From Pseudomonadota bacterium (GTDB lineage: Bacteria; Pseudomonadota; Gammaproteobacteria; Steroidobacterales; Steroidobacteraceae): DNA of 64,000 nucleotides. Shown here one piece after another: positions 36,735-47,577 of this stretch; position 1 is the first letter of the stretch; each line of letters begins with the position of its first letter. The notes beneath the pieces were generated by a model. The model searched no databases and was not told the origin of the DNA. It saw only the letters and a program-made list of their open reading frames with translations. The translations under genes were made by a program, and so were the position numbers. The stretch lies in NCBI GenBank assembly GCA_021838635.1, contig JAKCDC010000010.1:1-64000 (forward strand), written 5' to 3'.

Positions 36735-38011
36735 TGCGCCTGCTTTACCGAATCGCAGTGACGCCCGCCGCAGGGCTGCACGCGGCGCTGCTGTGGCTGC
36801 GCGCGCGCCTGCGAGGTGAGCCGCTCGCCCCGCCGATGGCACAACGCTTCGGGTTCGCCCCACCGGTCACGGGCCGACCGGTGTGGATCCACGCCGCCTC
36901 GGTCGGCGAGGTGCAGCTCGCTGCCACGCTGGTCCGTGCGCTGCGCGCGCACTACCCCGATCTGCCGCTGCTGGTCACGGCGTTCACGCCCACCGGGGCG
37001 GCGCGTGCCGCAGCCACCCTCGCCCCCGAAGTGACCGTACGCGCCCTGCCCTACGACCTGCCGGGGCCGGTGCGACGGTTCCTCGGGCGTACCGAACCGC
37101 GCCTCGCGATCGTCCTGGAGACCGAGCTGTGGCCGACGCTGTTCGAGGCCTGCCGGCGCCGCGGCCTCCCGCTGTTCATCGCGAACGCGCGGCTCTCCGA
37201 ACGCGCCGCACACCGCTACCGCCGCTTCGGCACATTGTTCGCGCCTGCGCTGCGCGCCGCGGTGATCGCCGCCCGCAGCGCCGAGGACGCCGAGCGCTTC
37301 CGCTCGATCGGCGCAGATGCCGCACTGACGCATGTCACCGGCAACCTCAAATTCGACTACACCCCGCCGCCGGACCTCGCTGCGCGCGCCCGGGCGCTGC
37401 GCACCCGTTACGCCGAGGGCCGACCGTTGTGGGTCGCCGGCAGCACCCACGACGGGGAGGATGCGGCGATGATCGCCGCCCACGCCCGCGTGCGCGCACG
37501 CCTGCCCGATGCGGTACTGGTATTGGCCCCCCGCCACCCGCAGCGCTTCGAGAGCGTTGCCGCCGAACTGAGCGCGCAGGGCATGCCCTACGTGCGCCAT
37601 TCGCGCTCACCCGACGCGGCGGCAGCGGCGGGGGCCGCGGTGGTGCTGCTCGATACGCTCGGGGAGCTGCTGGATTTCTATGCGGCGGCCGATGCGGCGT
37701 TCGTCGGCGGCAGCCTCGTGCCGATCGGCGGACACAACCTGCTCGAGCCAGCCGCTCTGGGCAGACCCGTGGCCACCGGCCCGTCGGACTTCAATGCCGC
37801 CGAAATCGCACGACTGCTGCTGGAGTGCGGTGCAGCGCGGCGCGTACACGACGAGCAGGAATTAGGCACCTGCATGCTCGAATGGCTGCACGACCCGCTC
37901 GAACGGACCCGGGTCGGCGAACTCGGCCGCGCTGCGGTCGAAACCCACCGCGGCGCGCTCAAGCGGCTGCTCGGTCTGATCGGTCCACAGCTCGGCCCAC
38001 CCACGGCCTGA
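36734..38011 (+). CDS. waaA: 3-deoxy-D-manno-octulosonic acid transferase
   Basis: Transfers Kdo from CMP-Kdo to lipid IVA at the inner face of the cytoplasmic membrane. The 425 residues start at a GTG that shares its first base with the kdkA stop. The N-terminal hydrophobic stretch (about 1-25) anchors the enzyme. WIHAASVGE contains the conserved glutamate, ETELWPTLF follows, and FVGGSLVPIGGHNLLEPAA and GRPVATGPSDFNA form the nucleotide site. Kdo made by kdsD/kdsC at the other end of the window is the source of its substrate. Confidence 0.95.
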   Translation: MRLLYRIAVTPAAGLHAALLWLRARLRGEPLAPPMAQRFGFAPPVTGRPVWIHAASVGEVQLAATLVRALRAHYPDLPLLVTAFTPTGAARAAATLAPEVTVRALPYDLPGPVRRFLGRTEPRLAIVLETELWPTLFEACRRRGLPLFIANARLSERAAHRYRRFGTLFAPALRAAVIAARSAEDAERFRSIGADAALTHVTGNLKFDYTPPPDLAARARALRTRYAEGRPLWVAGSTHDGEDAAMIAAHARVRARLPDAVLVLAPRHPQRFESVAAELSAQGMPYVRHSRSPDAAAAAGAAVVLLDTLGELLDFYAAADAAFVGGSLVPIGGHNLLEPAALGRPVATGPSDFNAAEIARLLLECGAARRVHDEQELGTCMLEWLHDPLERTRVGELGRAAVETHRGALKRLLGLIGPQLGPPTA

Positions 38012-38025
38012 ACCGCGGCGCGCAC

Positions 38026-38223
38026 TCAGCGGCGCAGCGTGTACTCGGCGCCGCAGTACGGGCACTTGGCCCAGCCGCTCGCCTCGATCGGCAGATACAC
38101 CTTGGGGTGGGAATTCCACAGCTGCATCTGCGGCATGGGGCAGGAGAGCGGCAGGTCGTCGCCCCCCACCTCGTACTGATGCTGGGCGTTGGGCTGGATC
38201 AGGGGCTGCGCGGCTGCGGCCAT
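38026..38223 (-). CDS. Small zinc-finger (CHCC-type) domain protein
   Basis: 65-residue protein with LPLSCPMPQMQLWNSHPKVY and CPYCGAEYTL, the pattern of the zinc-finger CHCC family (PF10276 type). The ligands are Cys28, His39 and the CXXC pair (54 and 57). The related mitochondrial NDUFS6 subunit binds zinc in complex I; bacterial members are often left as zinc-finger proteins. Convergent to waaA. The role is not known here. Confidence 0.85.
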   Translation of the reverse strand: MAAAAQPLIQPNAQHQYEVGGDDLPLSCPMPQMQLWNSHPKVYLPIEASGWAKCPYCGAEYTLRR

Positions 38224-38288
38224 GTCTATTCCTTGCAGGCAGAACTCGGTGGACTCAGCATTATAGCGGCCGCGACCGCTTTCGGGCC

Positions 38289-41147
38289 CTACCCTGTGGC
38301 CTCGGACCCGAAGGTCTGCTCCCAGATGGCGCTGACTGCGGCCCGTTCGGCGGCAAAGGCCCCGTCGGACGGCGCCTCGGGACCCTCAAGCGCCAGGCGA
38401 TGGCGGTGGGCCCGATACGCCCGGTAGGCGCCGGTCAGCACGTCCACGGTCTGCTGCGGCACCAGATTCGCCGAAGCGACGGACTCGAGCTGGCGGATGG
38501 TATCGGCGAACAGGGCCACCGGCGGGTACTCGCGCGCCCACTTCAGCGCCCAGTACTGGGCGAGGAACTCGATGTCGGCGATGCCGCCCGCCTCGTTCTT
38601 CAGATCGTTCGCCTGCGGCTCGCGCCGCGAGCGCTCGCGGCGCATCCGCTCGCGCATCGCACGCACCTCCTCGCGCAGCGTCTCGCGCCGCACGTTGAAG
38701 CGCAGGATCTCGAGCCGGATGCGCTCGAACTCGGCGCACAGTTCGCGCGAGCCGGCCACAGCGCGCGCGTGCAACAGCGCCTGATGCTCCCACGTCCAGG
38801 CCTCGCGCCGCTGATACTCGGCGAAGGCGTCGATCTGGGTCACGAGCAGGCCACCCTTGCCGCTCGGGCGCAACCGCACGTCGACCTCGTAGAGCCGCCC
38901 GGCTGCCGAGTGCATGGTGAGCAGATGCACCACGCGCTGCACGAGGCGGGCGAAAAACACCTGATTGTCGATCGGCCGCTCGCCGCAGGTCTCCTGGCGC
39001 TCCCCGCGCGAGTCGTGCACGAACACCAGATCCAGATCCGAGCCGTAGCCGAGTTCCATGCCGCCGAGCTTGCCGTAGCCGATCGCGCACACTCGCACCT
39101 CGCGGCGGGCCTCGGTACAGCACGGCGCCCCGAACTGCGCGGTGATCTGGCGCCAGCCAAGCTCCATGGCCCGATCGAGGATGACCTCGGCAATCTCGGT
39201 CAGCCGGTCGCTGACGCGCATCACCGGCAGGCGCCCGGACAGATCCGCCACCGCCACGCGAAACACTGCCGCCCGCTTGAAGTGACACAATGCCTCGATC
39301 TGCCGCTCCGGATCGTCCGCCTCGACCCGCCCGAGGGCCGCGGCGAGTTCGCACTCGAGCGCGGCGCGCTCCGGCAGCGCCTCGAAACTGCGCTCATCGA
39401 TGAACTCATCGAGCAGCAATGGGTGGGCAGCGATCTGTGCAGCCAGAAACTCTCCCTGCGCGCAGATGCGCACCAGCCGCACCCGCACCGGCGGACTTTC
39501 GCGCAACAGCGCGAAATAGGCCGAACGCTTGCCCATGGCCTCGAGGATCGCGAGAATGCGTCTCAGCACGGTCAGCTGCTGCGAACCGGCGCTGATCTCG
39601 GCGGCAATGTCGGCGAGCAGCGCCGGCAACAGCCCCTGCAGTCGGTGGCGGCCGGCCTCGTCGAGTTTACGCACCAGCGTCGAGGCGCGCAGCGCAAGCA
39701 ACTGCTCGGCGACCGCGGCGGCAGCGGCAAATCCGGCCTGGGCGAGCGACTCGATGAGCGCCGCAGTCTCCGCCGGGGCATCCCACGCCCGGCCCAGATC
39801 GATGCTCACCCCGACACGCTCGCCCCCGACGCCGCCGAGCACCAGGCGCTGGAAATACTGCATGACGCGCTGGCGGTGCGCGTCGAGCACTGCCGAGAGC
39901 GCCGGCCAATCCACCGCCCCGACGGCGAGGGCACAGCGCTCGCGAGCGAGCGCCTCCTCGGGCAACAGGTGCGTCTGCTGGTCGGCGAGCATCTGCAGGG
40001 CATTCTCGAGGCGGCGCAGATAGCGGTATGCCGCGGTCAGCTCCTGCACCGCCGCGGGCGCAAGGACGTGCGCCTCGCCGAGCCGCCCGAGCGCCTCGAG
40101 CAGCGAGGGGGTCTGCAGCTGCGGATCGCGCCCACCGCGGATCAGCTGGAAGGTCTGCGCGATGAACTCGATCTCGCGGATGCCCCCTGGACCGAGTTTG
40201 ACGTGTTCGGCCAGTTCGCGCCGCGCCACTTCGCGCTCGATCAGCCCCTTCATCTCGCGCAGGCTCTCGAACACACCGTAGTCGAGGTAGCGCCGATAGA
40301 CGAACGGACGCAGCGCGGCGGCCTGGACTTCCGCGAAGCGCTCGGCACCGACCACGGGGCGGGCCTTCACGTACGCGTAGCGTTCCCAGTCGCGCCCGTA
40401 CAGCGACAGGTAGTCCTCGAGTGCCGCGAAGCTCGTCACCAGCGGACCGCTGTCGCCAAACGGCCGCAAGCGCAAATCCACCCGTAGCACGATGCCCTCG
40501 GGGGTCGGGGATTCGAGCAGCCGGATCATGCCCTGGCCGAGACGGGTGAAGAACTCCTCGTTGCTGATCGGACGTTTCCCGTCGGTCTCGCCGTGCTCAG
40601 GAAACAACAGCACCAGATCGACGTCGGAGGAAAAATTCAGCTCGCGGCCACCGAGCTTGCCCATGGCCAGCACCACCAGCGGCTGCACCGCGCCGTCGGC
40701 GCCGCGTGGCTCGCCGAAGCGCTCGATGAGCGGCCGACGCGCGGAGTGCACGGCCGAACTGATCGCCGCATCGGCGAAGTCCGAGGACTCGCGCAGGGTT
40801 TCCTCGATCTGCGCCCAGCCGGCTAGCGCGCGCCAGGCGATACGGACCAGCTCACGGCGCCGCCACCGCCGCAGCGCCGCCAGCATCCCCGCTTCGCCGT
40901 CTTCGGGGGGCGGGGCACGGCGGGAGAACTCCTGCGGCGCGAGCGGCCGCTGCAGAGCGCCGTCGGCAACCAGATCCGCCAGCAGCTGCGGCTCGCGCAC
41001 GCACGCCTCAGCGACGAAGTCGCTGGCGGCAAACACCTGCAGCAGGGCCGTACCGAGGTGTGGCTCAAGTGCCGCATGCAGCCCTGGCGCGACGGCCTCG
41101 AGGGCCTCCAGGCGGCGTTGCATCAGAGCATCGAGTGCGGGCGTCAT
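38289..41147 (-). CDS. glnE: Bifunctional glutamine synthetase adenylyltransferase/deadenylase
   Basis: Adenylylates and deadenylylates glutamine synthetase in response to PII and glutamine. From MTPALDALMQ (ATG at 41147) it has 952 residues, close to the E. coli 946. The two nucleotidyltransferase domains are intact: MGKLGGRELNFSSDVDLV at about 162-179 (deadenylase) and GYGKLGGMELGYGSDLDLV near 680-700 (adenylylase). An open frame continues 45 codons upstream through the groEL terminator and is not the gene. Faces away from groEL in transcription order, with its own promoter expected between 41147 and 41262. Confidence 0.95.
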   Translation of the reverse strand: MTPALDALMQRRLEALEAVAPGLHAALEPHLGTALLQVFAASDFVAEACVREPQLLADLVADGALQRPLAPQEFSRRAPPPEDGEAGMLAALRRWRRRELVRIAWRALAGWAQIEETLRESSDFADAAISSAVHSARRPLIERFGEPRGADGAVQPLVVLAMGKLGGRELNFSSDVDLVLLFPEHGETDGKRPISNEEFFTRLGQGMIRLLESPTPEGIVLRVDLRLRPFGDSGPLVTSFAALEDYLSLYGRDWERYAYVKARPVVGAERFAEVQAAALRPFVYRRYLDYGVFESLREMKGLIEREVARRELAEHVKLGPGGIREIEFIAQTFQLIRGGRDPQLQTPSLLEALGRLGEAHVLAPAAVQELTAAYRYLRRLENALQMLADQQTHLLPEEALARERCALAVGAVDWPALSAVLDAHRQRVMQYFQRLVLGGVGGERVGVSIDLGRAWDAPAETAALIESLAQAGFAAAAAVAEQLLALRASTLVRKLDEAGRHRLQGLLPALLADIAAEISAGSQQLTVLRRILAILEAMGKRSAYFALLRESPPVRVRLVRICAQGEFLAAQIAAHPLLLDEFIDERSFEALPERAALECELAAALGRVEADDPERQIEALCHFKRAAVFRVAVADLSGRLPVMRVSDRLTEIAEVILDRAMELGWRQITAQFGAPCCTEARREVRVCAIGYGKLGGMELGYGSDLDLVFVHDSRGERQETCGERPIDNQVFFARLVQRVVHLLTMHSAAGRLYEVDVRLRPSGKGGLLVTQIDAFAEYQRREAWTWEHQALLHARAVAGSRELCAEFERIRLEILRFNVRRETLREEVRAMRERMRRERSRREPQANDLKNEAGGIADIEFLAQYWALKWAREYPPVALFADTIRQLESVASANLVPQQTVDVLTGAYRAYRAHRHRLALEGPEAPSDGAFAAERAAVSAIWEQTFGSEATG

Positions 41148-41260
41148 GATGGACGCATACAGCCCGAAGCGGCGCGCAATTGCAAGACGCCCCCGCGCCA
41201 CACTGTTGGCGACATGCAACATCAGGCAAAACGACACAACGCGTCGCGGTGTATCGGATT

Positions 41261-41294
41261 TGAAACAAAAAAAGCCCCGCATGTAGCGGGGCTT
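41261..41294 (-). terminator. Intrinsic terminator of groESL
   Basis: On the minus strand AAGCCCCGC, a five-base loop, GCGGGGCTT and then a run of T form a classic intrinsic terminator (stem 41272-41280 and 41286-41294, T-tract on 41263-41273). It lies 140 bases after the groEL stop and also insulates glnE. Confidence 0.85.
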
Positions 41295-41337
41295 CGAGGA
41301 TTGCGCGGAATAGGGGGGTCTTGATCCGCGTCTTTCA

Positions 41338-41428
41338 GGATTGTCCCCGCTTTGGGGTCGGGCACAATCCCTAACTGATGTTGAGATGGTACCGATTCCG
41401 TCCGCTGGAATCGATACCTCTTTAGAGG
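41338..41428 (-). promoter_or_regulatory. Three stem-loops in the groEL 3' region
   Basis: Between the groEL stop and its terminator lie GGATTGT/ACAATCC (41338-41370), a 12-base arm pair with one mismatch (41388-41399 and 41407-41418), and CCTC/GAGG (41417-41428). They could stabilise or process the message. Assessed by eye only. Confidence 0.4.
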
Positions 41429-41433
41429 GAAGC

Positions 41434-43378
<1,945 letters not shown>

Positions 43379-43434
43379 GGTGAACGCTCCTTAAAAAGAA
43401 CCGATGGATTTAAGTTAAAGCCACAGGAGAGCTA

Positions 43435-43461
43435 TTAGCACTCTACCCGTGTGGCTGCTAA
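43435..43461 (-). promoter_or_regulatory. CIRCE element (HrcA operator) of groESL
   Basis: TTAGCACTC (43435-43443), a nine-base spacer and GGCTGCTAA (43453-43461) match the CIRCE consensus TTAGCACTC-N9-GAGTGCTAA with two mismatches in one arm. It sits 57 bases before the groES start, just after the predicted -10 box, the normal position for HrcA control. hrcA is not in the window. Confidence 0.85.
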
Positions 43462-43488
43462 TGATAGGTAGCCCAAACGGATTTTCAA
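43461..43488 (-). promoter_or_regulatory. groES promoter
   Basis: On the minus strand TTGAAA (43483-43488) and TATCAT (43461-43466) are separated by 16 bases, a good sigma-70-like pair. CIRCE overlaps the -10 box by one base. A sigma-32 reading is weaker. Confidence 0.65.
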
Positions 43489-43607
43489 CCCTACCGGGGG
43501 CATTTTTTTCCCGCCCCGAGGGACGAGGGGCTGCGGATACCCCTCGCACCGGGCCGGCACGATGGGTTTACAATGGCTCGTTTACCGCTCGAACCCCGGC
43601 ACACCGG

Positions 43608-43925
43608 ATGACCGACAGCATCGTGGTCCTGACGAGCTGCCCCGACGAGGCGGCAGCCGCCCGCATTGCCGCGGCGCTGCTTGAGGACGGTCTGGCTGCG
43701 TGCGTGACCCGCCAGCCGGTCCGTTCCATGTACCGCTGGGAGGGCCGCCTGGTGGATGAACCGGAGGTCCTGCTGGTCATCAAAACGCTTGCCAGCCGCT
43801 TCTCGGACCTCGAAATGCGACTCAAATCGATTCATCCGTATACGTTGCCGGAAATCATCGCCCTGCCAATCGCGGGCGGTTCGGCGACCTACCTGTCCTG
43901 GCTCGCCGCCGCGGTGACGCCATGA
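43608..43925 (+). CDS. cutA: Divalent-cation tolerance protein CutA
   Basis: Small trimeric CutA1-type protein, 105 residues from the ATG at 43608. TSCPDEAAAARIAAALLEDG and the conserved WEGRLVDEPEVLLVIKT and YTLPEIIALPI blocks are typical. The longer frame upstream would run through the groES regulatory region and is rejected. The TGA overlaps the dsbD start (ATGA), so cutA-dsbD-tlpA-like form one operon. The family was linked to copper tolerance in E. coli, but its biochemical role is unsettled. Confidence 0.92.
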   Translation: MTDSIVVLTSCPDEAAAARIAAALLEDGLAACVTRQPVRSMYRWEGRLVDEPEVLLVIKTLASRFSDLEMRLKSIHPYTLPEIIALPIAGGSATYLSWLAAAVTP

Positions 43926-45790
43926 CCCAGTGGCTGGGCCGAACGCACCGCCTGGGGGTCATGGGCAGCGCGCTCGCCGTGCTGGGGCTCGCCGTGATTG
44001 CCGGCCCGGCGCGTGCCGGTACTCCCCCCTCGCTCTCCCCGGCCGTACTCGCCGCACTCGGCGCACAGGCCTCGGGGGGACACAAATTTCCTCCGCCGGG
44101 CGAGGTGTTTCACTTCAAGGCCGCACCCGGCATGCACCGGCTGCGCCTGTCATGGACCATCCGGCCGGGGTTCTACCTGTACCGCAGCCGCATCCACGTA
44201 CGGGCGCTGTCCGGCACGGTCCTCGGCGCGCTCAACCTGCCGCCCGGAATCGTGAAGATCGACCCGTATTTCGGCCGCGAGCAGATCTATCGCATCGCCG
44301 TCACCGGCGAATTGGCAGTGCGCCGCGGCACCGTGGCCGCGCCGGCCGATGCGGCGCTCGCGGTCACCTATCAGGGCTGCGCCGATGCGGGCCTGTGCTA
44401 CCCGCCGATCACTCAGACGGTCACGGTGGCCCTACCGACCGGCGGCGGGACGGCGGCCGCGCCGCCCGCACGGCCGCCGAGCGCCGCGGCCCGCAGCGGC
44501 GCGCGACCGACGAGCCAGAGCCGGTTCGCCGCGCTGATCCGCTCCGGCAACCTGTTCGCGATGCTTGGGGCGTTCTATCTGGCGGGCCTCGCGCTTGCCT
44601 TCACACCGTGCTGCCTGCCGATGATCCCGATCCTCTCCGGACTGATCGCGGGGGGGCGCACCACCGGCACGGCCCGCTCGGTCCTGCTCTCGCTCGCCTA
44701 CGTGCTCGGCATGGCCTGTACCTATACGCTCGCCGGGATTGCGGCGGCGGCGGCGGGCGAGGAAGTCCAGGCCGCCTTCCAGCAGCCGTGGATTCTCGGG
44801 GCATTCGCGGCGCTTCTGGCGGCCATGGGCCTGGCGATGCTCGGGCTGTTCACCGTACAGATGCCCTCTGGCCTGCAAACCCGTTTTGCCGCGCTCAGCG
44901 GCCGGCGCACCGCGGGCAGCCTGGGCGGGGTCGCCGCCATGGGCGCCCTCTCGGCCCTGATCGTCACGACCTGCGTGGCACCGGCGTTGGTCGGGGCATT
45001 AGCCGTGATCGGCCAGGCCGGTCAGATCGCCCGCGGCGGGGCAGCCTTGTTCACGCTCAGCATCGGCATGGGCACGCCGCTGCTGGCCGTCGGCGCCTCC
45101 GCCGGACGGCTGTTGCCGAAGGCCGGTGCCTGGATGGACCTGGTGAAGCGTCTGTTCGGCGCCATGATGCTGGCGGTCGCGGTGTGGATGCTGGCGCGCC
45201 TCGTGCCTGCCCGCGTGACACTCGCACTGTGGGCGCTGCCGGTGCTGGCCGCCGCGTGGGCATTCGGGTCGCAGATACACGCCGCACGCCGCGGCCGCAT
45301 GGCACTGCGCGCCGCCGGCGTCCTGCTCGGCGCGTATGCCGCGATGTTGCTGACCGGCTCGGCACTGGGCCACACCCACCCGCTCGAGCCACTCGCCCGC
45401 GGCGGGCCACCCACCCTGCACTTCGCGCCCCTGCGCTCGGTCGCCCAGCTGCAGCGCGACGTGCGCGCCGCTGCGGCGCGCCACCAGACGGTCATGGTCG
45501 ATTTTTATGCCGACTGGTGTACCTCCTGCAAAGAGATGGAGGCACGCACGTTCACCAACCCCCAGGTCCGTCGCGAACTCGCCCACACGCTACTGCTGCG
45601 CGCCGACGTCACGGCCGACAGTGCCGCCGACCAGGCGCTGCTGAAGTATTTCGGCATCTACGGGCCCCCGACCATCGCCTTCTACGGTCCACACGGCCAC
45701 GAGCGGCGCCACGAGCGGGTGGTGGGCTACCTCGACGCCGCAGCGTTCCGGCGCCGCATTGAGGCTGCCCTGCGCCGTCCGCCCGCATGA
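43922..45790 (+). CDS. dsbD: Thiol:disulfide interchange protein DsbD
   Basis: Carries electrons from cytoplasmic thioredoxin to periplasmic DsbC and related proteins. The 622 residues hold all three parts: a signal peptide and N-terminal domain with YQGCADAGLCYPP, the eight-helix membrane core with FTPCCLPMIP and TTCVAPALVGAL, and a C-terminal thioredoxin domain with DWCTSCKEME. The next gene, a periplasmic thioredoxin-like protein, overlaps by four bases and may be a client. Confidence 0.94.
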   Translation: MTQWLGRTHRLGVMGSALAVLGLAVIAGPARAGTPPSLSPAVLAALGAQASGGHKFPPPGEVFHFKAAPGMHRLRLSWTIRPGFYLYRSRIHVRALSGTVLGALNLPPGIVKIDPYFGREQIYRIAVTGELAVRRGTVAAPADAALAVTYQGCADAGLCYPPITQTVTVALPTGGGTAAAPPARPPSAAARSGARPTSQSRFAALIRSGNLFAMLGAFYLAGLALAFTPCCLPMIPILSGLIAGGRTTGTARSVLLSLAYVLGMACTYTLAGIAAAAAGEEVQAAFQQPWILGAFAALLAAMGLAMLGLFTVQMPSGLQTRFAALSGRRTAGSLGGVAAMGALSALIVTTCVAPALVGALAVIGQAGQIARGGAALFTLSIGMGTPLLAVGASAGRLLPKAGAWMDLVKRLFGAMMLAVAVWMLARLVPARVTLALWALPVLAAAWAFGSQIHAARRGRMALRAAGVLLGAYAAMLLTGSALGHTHPLEPLARGGPPTLHFAPLRSVAQLQRDVRAAAARHQTVMVDFYADWCTSCKEMEARTFTNPQVRRELAHTLLLRADVTADSAADQALLKYFGIYGPPTIAFYGPHGHERRHERVVGYLDAAAFRRRIEAALRRPPA

Positions 45791-46485
45791 GCCGCGGCAG
45801 CAAGATTGCCCGCGGCACGCTCGCCGCCGGCCTGATCCTCGCCGCCGGCGTGACCGGGTATGCACTGCGCGCGGCGCGGACGGCGCCGGCGACTAGGCCG
45901 CTCGTATCCGCCGCGCCCGCGCGGAGCGCCCCGAGCAGTCCTGCACCCGCGGCGCACCGCGCGCGGCACGCGCTGCCCGACGCTCTGCCGCAGATTCCGT
46001 TCCGCGACCGGCACGGGCGGCTGCGCCGCTTCACCGACTGGAGCGGGCGACCACTGCTGGTGAATTTCTGGGCACCGTGGTGCTCCCCCTGCCGCGCCGA
46101 GGTGCCACTGCTGGAGCAGCTGAGCCGCACCCGGCCCCAGGGCCTGCAGGTGATCGGGGTGGCGGTCGATGCGCGCCCGGCGGTCCTGCGCTACGCGCAG
46201 CAGGCCGGAATCCGCTATCCTCTGCTGATCGGACTACGGCCCGGGATGCGGGCGATCCGCGCGCTCGGGATGATGGCGGTCTTTCCGTTCTCCGTGTTCG
46301 TCGATGCACACGGTCGGATCGTGACGGTGGAGGTCGGACGGCTGCACGCCGCCGAAGCGCACGTGATCCTCGGGCGCATCGGGGCGCTGGACCGCGGCCA
46401 GATCAGCCTCGCCGCCGCACGCGGCCAAATCGCCGCGGAAATCGCGCAGCTGGCCGCACACCGCGCGACGCGCGCGCAAGGCTGA
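45787..46485 (+). CDS. TlpA/ResA-family membrane-anchored thioredoxin-like protein
   Basis: Periplasm-facing disulfide reductase of 232 residues. Residues 8-25 are an N-terminal membrane anchor, then a Pro/Ala-rich linker (32-64) and a thioredoxin fold with [15 protein letters not shown] (active-site Cys99 and Cys102). Later [13 protein letters not shown] contains the cis-proline region, with Pro after Phe. The ATGA overlap with dsbD implies co-translation, and reduced DsbD is the probable electron source. The target could be cytochrome c assembly or another disulfide; the family does not decide it. Confidence 0.88.
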   Translation: MSRGSKIARGTLAAGLILAAGVTGYALRAARTAPATRPLVSAAPARSAPSSPAPAAHRARHALPDALPQIPFRDRHGRLRRFTDWSGRPLLVNFWAPWCSPCRAEVPLLEQLSRTRPQGLQVIGVAVDARPAVLRYAQQAGIRYPLLIGLRPGMRAIRALGMMAVFPFSVFVDAHGRIVTVEVGRLHAAEAHVILGRIGALDRGQISLAAARGQIAAEIAQLAAHRATRAQG

Positions 46486-46592
46486 GCGATTTAAGCCTGA
46501 TCCCGCCCGATCGCGACAAAATCCACCCCTTTTCTGCCGTAATTAGGGTAAATTGGCATCGCTCTGTGCGCCAAGGCCCGCCGATATTCCGC

Positions 46593-47048
46593 ATGACACG
46601 CCTGTTGCTCTTGAACGGCCCGAATCTGAACCTGCTGGGTCAGCGGGAACCGCATATTTACGGGGCGGAAACGCTCGAGTCACTCGAGCGGCGCGCCACC
46701 GAGTGTGCACGCCAGATGGACTGCACGCTCGAGTGTTTTCAGAGCAACGCCGAGCACCTGCTGCTCGAGCGGATTCACCGGGCCGGCGCCGAAGGCGTGG
46801 GGTGCCTCATTTTCAATCCCGGCGCCTTCACCCACACGAGCGTTGCGCTGCGGGACGCGGTCCTGGCCGTTCAGCTGCCGGTGATCGAGGTCCACCTGTC
46901 CAATCCGCACGCGCGTGAGCCGTTCCGGCACCGATCGTACTTCTCGGACATCGCCCTCGGGGTGATCTCGGGCTTCGGCGCCCTGGGATATGAGTTGGCC
47001 GTGCGCGCTGCCGCACAGCATCTCGCCCGGGCACCGCACGCCGGGTGA
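46593..47048 (+). CDS. aroQ: Type II 3-dehydroquinate dehydratase
   Basis: Third step of the shikimate pathway. From the ATG at 46593 it has 151 residues, the usual type II size. [17 protein letters not shown] at the N-terminus and Tyr23 in HIYG are active-site elements; [12 protein letters not shown] carries further conserved residues. It stands just before accB, a common gammaproteobacterial order. A longer frame upstream covers the previous gene out of frame. Confidence 0.95.
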   Translation: MTRLLLLNGPNLNLLGQREPHIYGAETLESLERRATECARQMDCTLECFQSNAEHLLLERIHRAGAEGVGCLIFNPGAFTHTSVALRDAVLAVQLPVIEVHLSNPHAREPFRHRSYFSDIALGVISGFGALGYELAVRAAAQHLARAPHAG

Positions 47049-47100
47049 CCCCGAGTCGTTCCATTGCATACCGTCCCATGACGCGAGGGGGATTTCCCAC

Positions 47101-47565
47101 ATGGATATCCGCAAAATCAAAAAATTGATCGAACTGCTGGAAGAGTCCGGCATCGCTGAAATCGAGATCAAGGAAGGCGAAGAAGCCGTACGGATCAGCC
47201 GCATGCCGACCGGCAACGCACTGGTGCATGCCCTGCCGCAGTTCGCCCTGCCGCAGATCGCCGCGTCGCTGCCGGCCGAAGTGCCGGCCGCGGCCGCGCC
47301 GGCGGCCGAAGCCGCCAAGGCGCGCTCCAACGAGCACGTGGTCACCGCGCCGATGGTCGGCACGTTCTATGCCGCCCCGACACCGGGTGCGAAGTCGTTC
47401 GTGGAGATCGGCGATGAGGTCAAGGTCGGCGAGGTTCTCTGCATCATCGAGGCGATGAAGATGATGAATCAGATCGAAGCGGATCGCGCCGGACGGATCA
47501 CCTCGATCATGGCGCGCAACGGCGACCCGGTCGAGTACGGCCAACCGCTGTTCGTCATCGAATAG
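47101..47565 (+). CDS. accB: Acetyl-CoA carboxylase biotin carboxyl carrier protein
   Basis: Biotin carrier of acetyl-CoA carboxylase for fatty-acid synthesis. 154 residues from the ATG at 47101, which is preceded by GAGGGGG. N-terminal helix MDIRKIKKLIELLEESGI, an Ala/Pro linker (60-73), and the biotinyl domain with EAMKMMN, biotinylated at Lys120. accC follows after 12 bases, the classic operon. Confidence 0.96.
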   Translation: MDIRKIKKLIELLEESGIAEIEIKEGEEAVRISRMPTGNALVHALPQFALPQIAASLPAEVPAAAAPAAEAAKARSNEHVVTAPMVGTFYAAPTPGAKSFVEIGDEVKVGEVLCIIEAMKMMNQIEADRAGRITSIMARNGDPVEYGQPLFVIE

Positions 47566-47577
47566 GCGCGCACCGCC

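Noticed and set aside
38400..40487. Long open frame of 695 codons on the plus strand opposite glnE
   Set aside because: Its translation is Arg/His/Leu-rich shadow sequence, it has no motif, and glnE on the other strand is intact with full motifs. High GC makes such antisense frames common.
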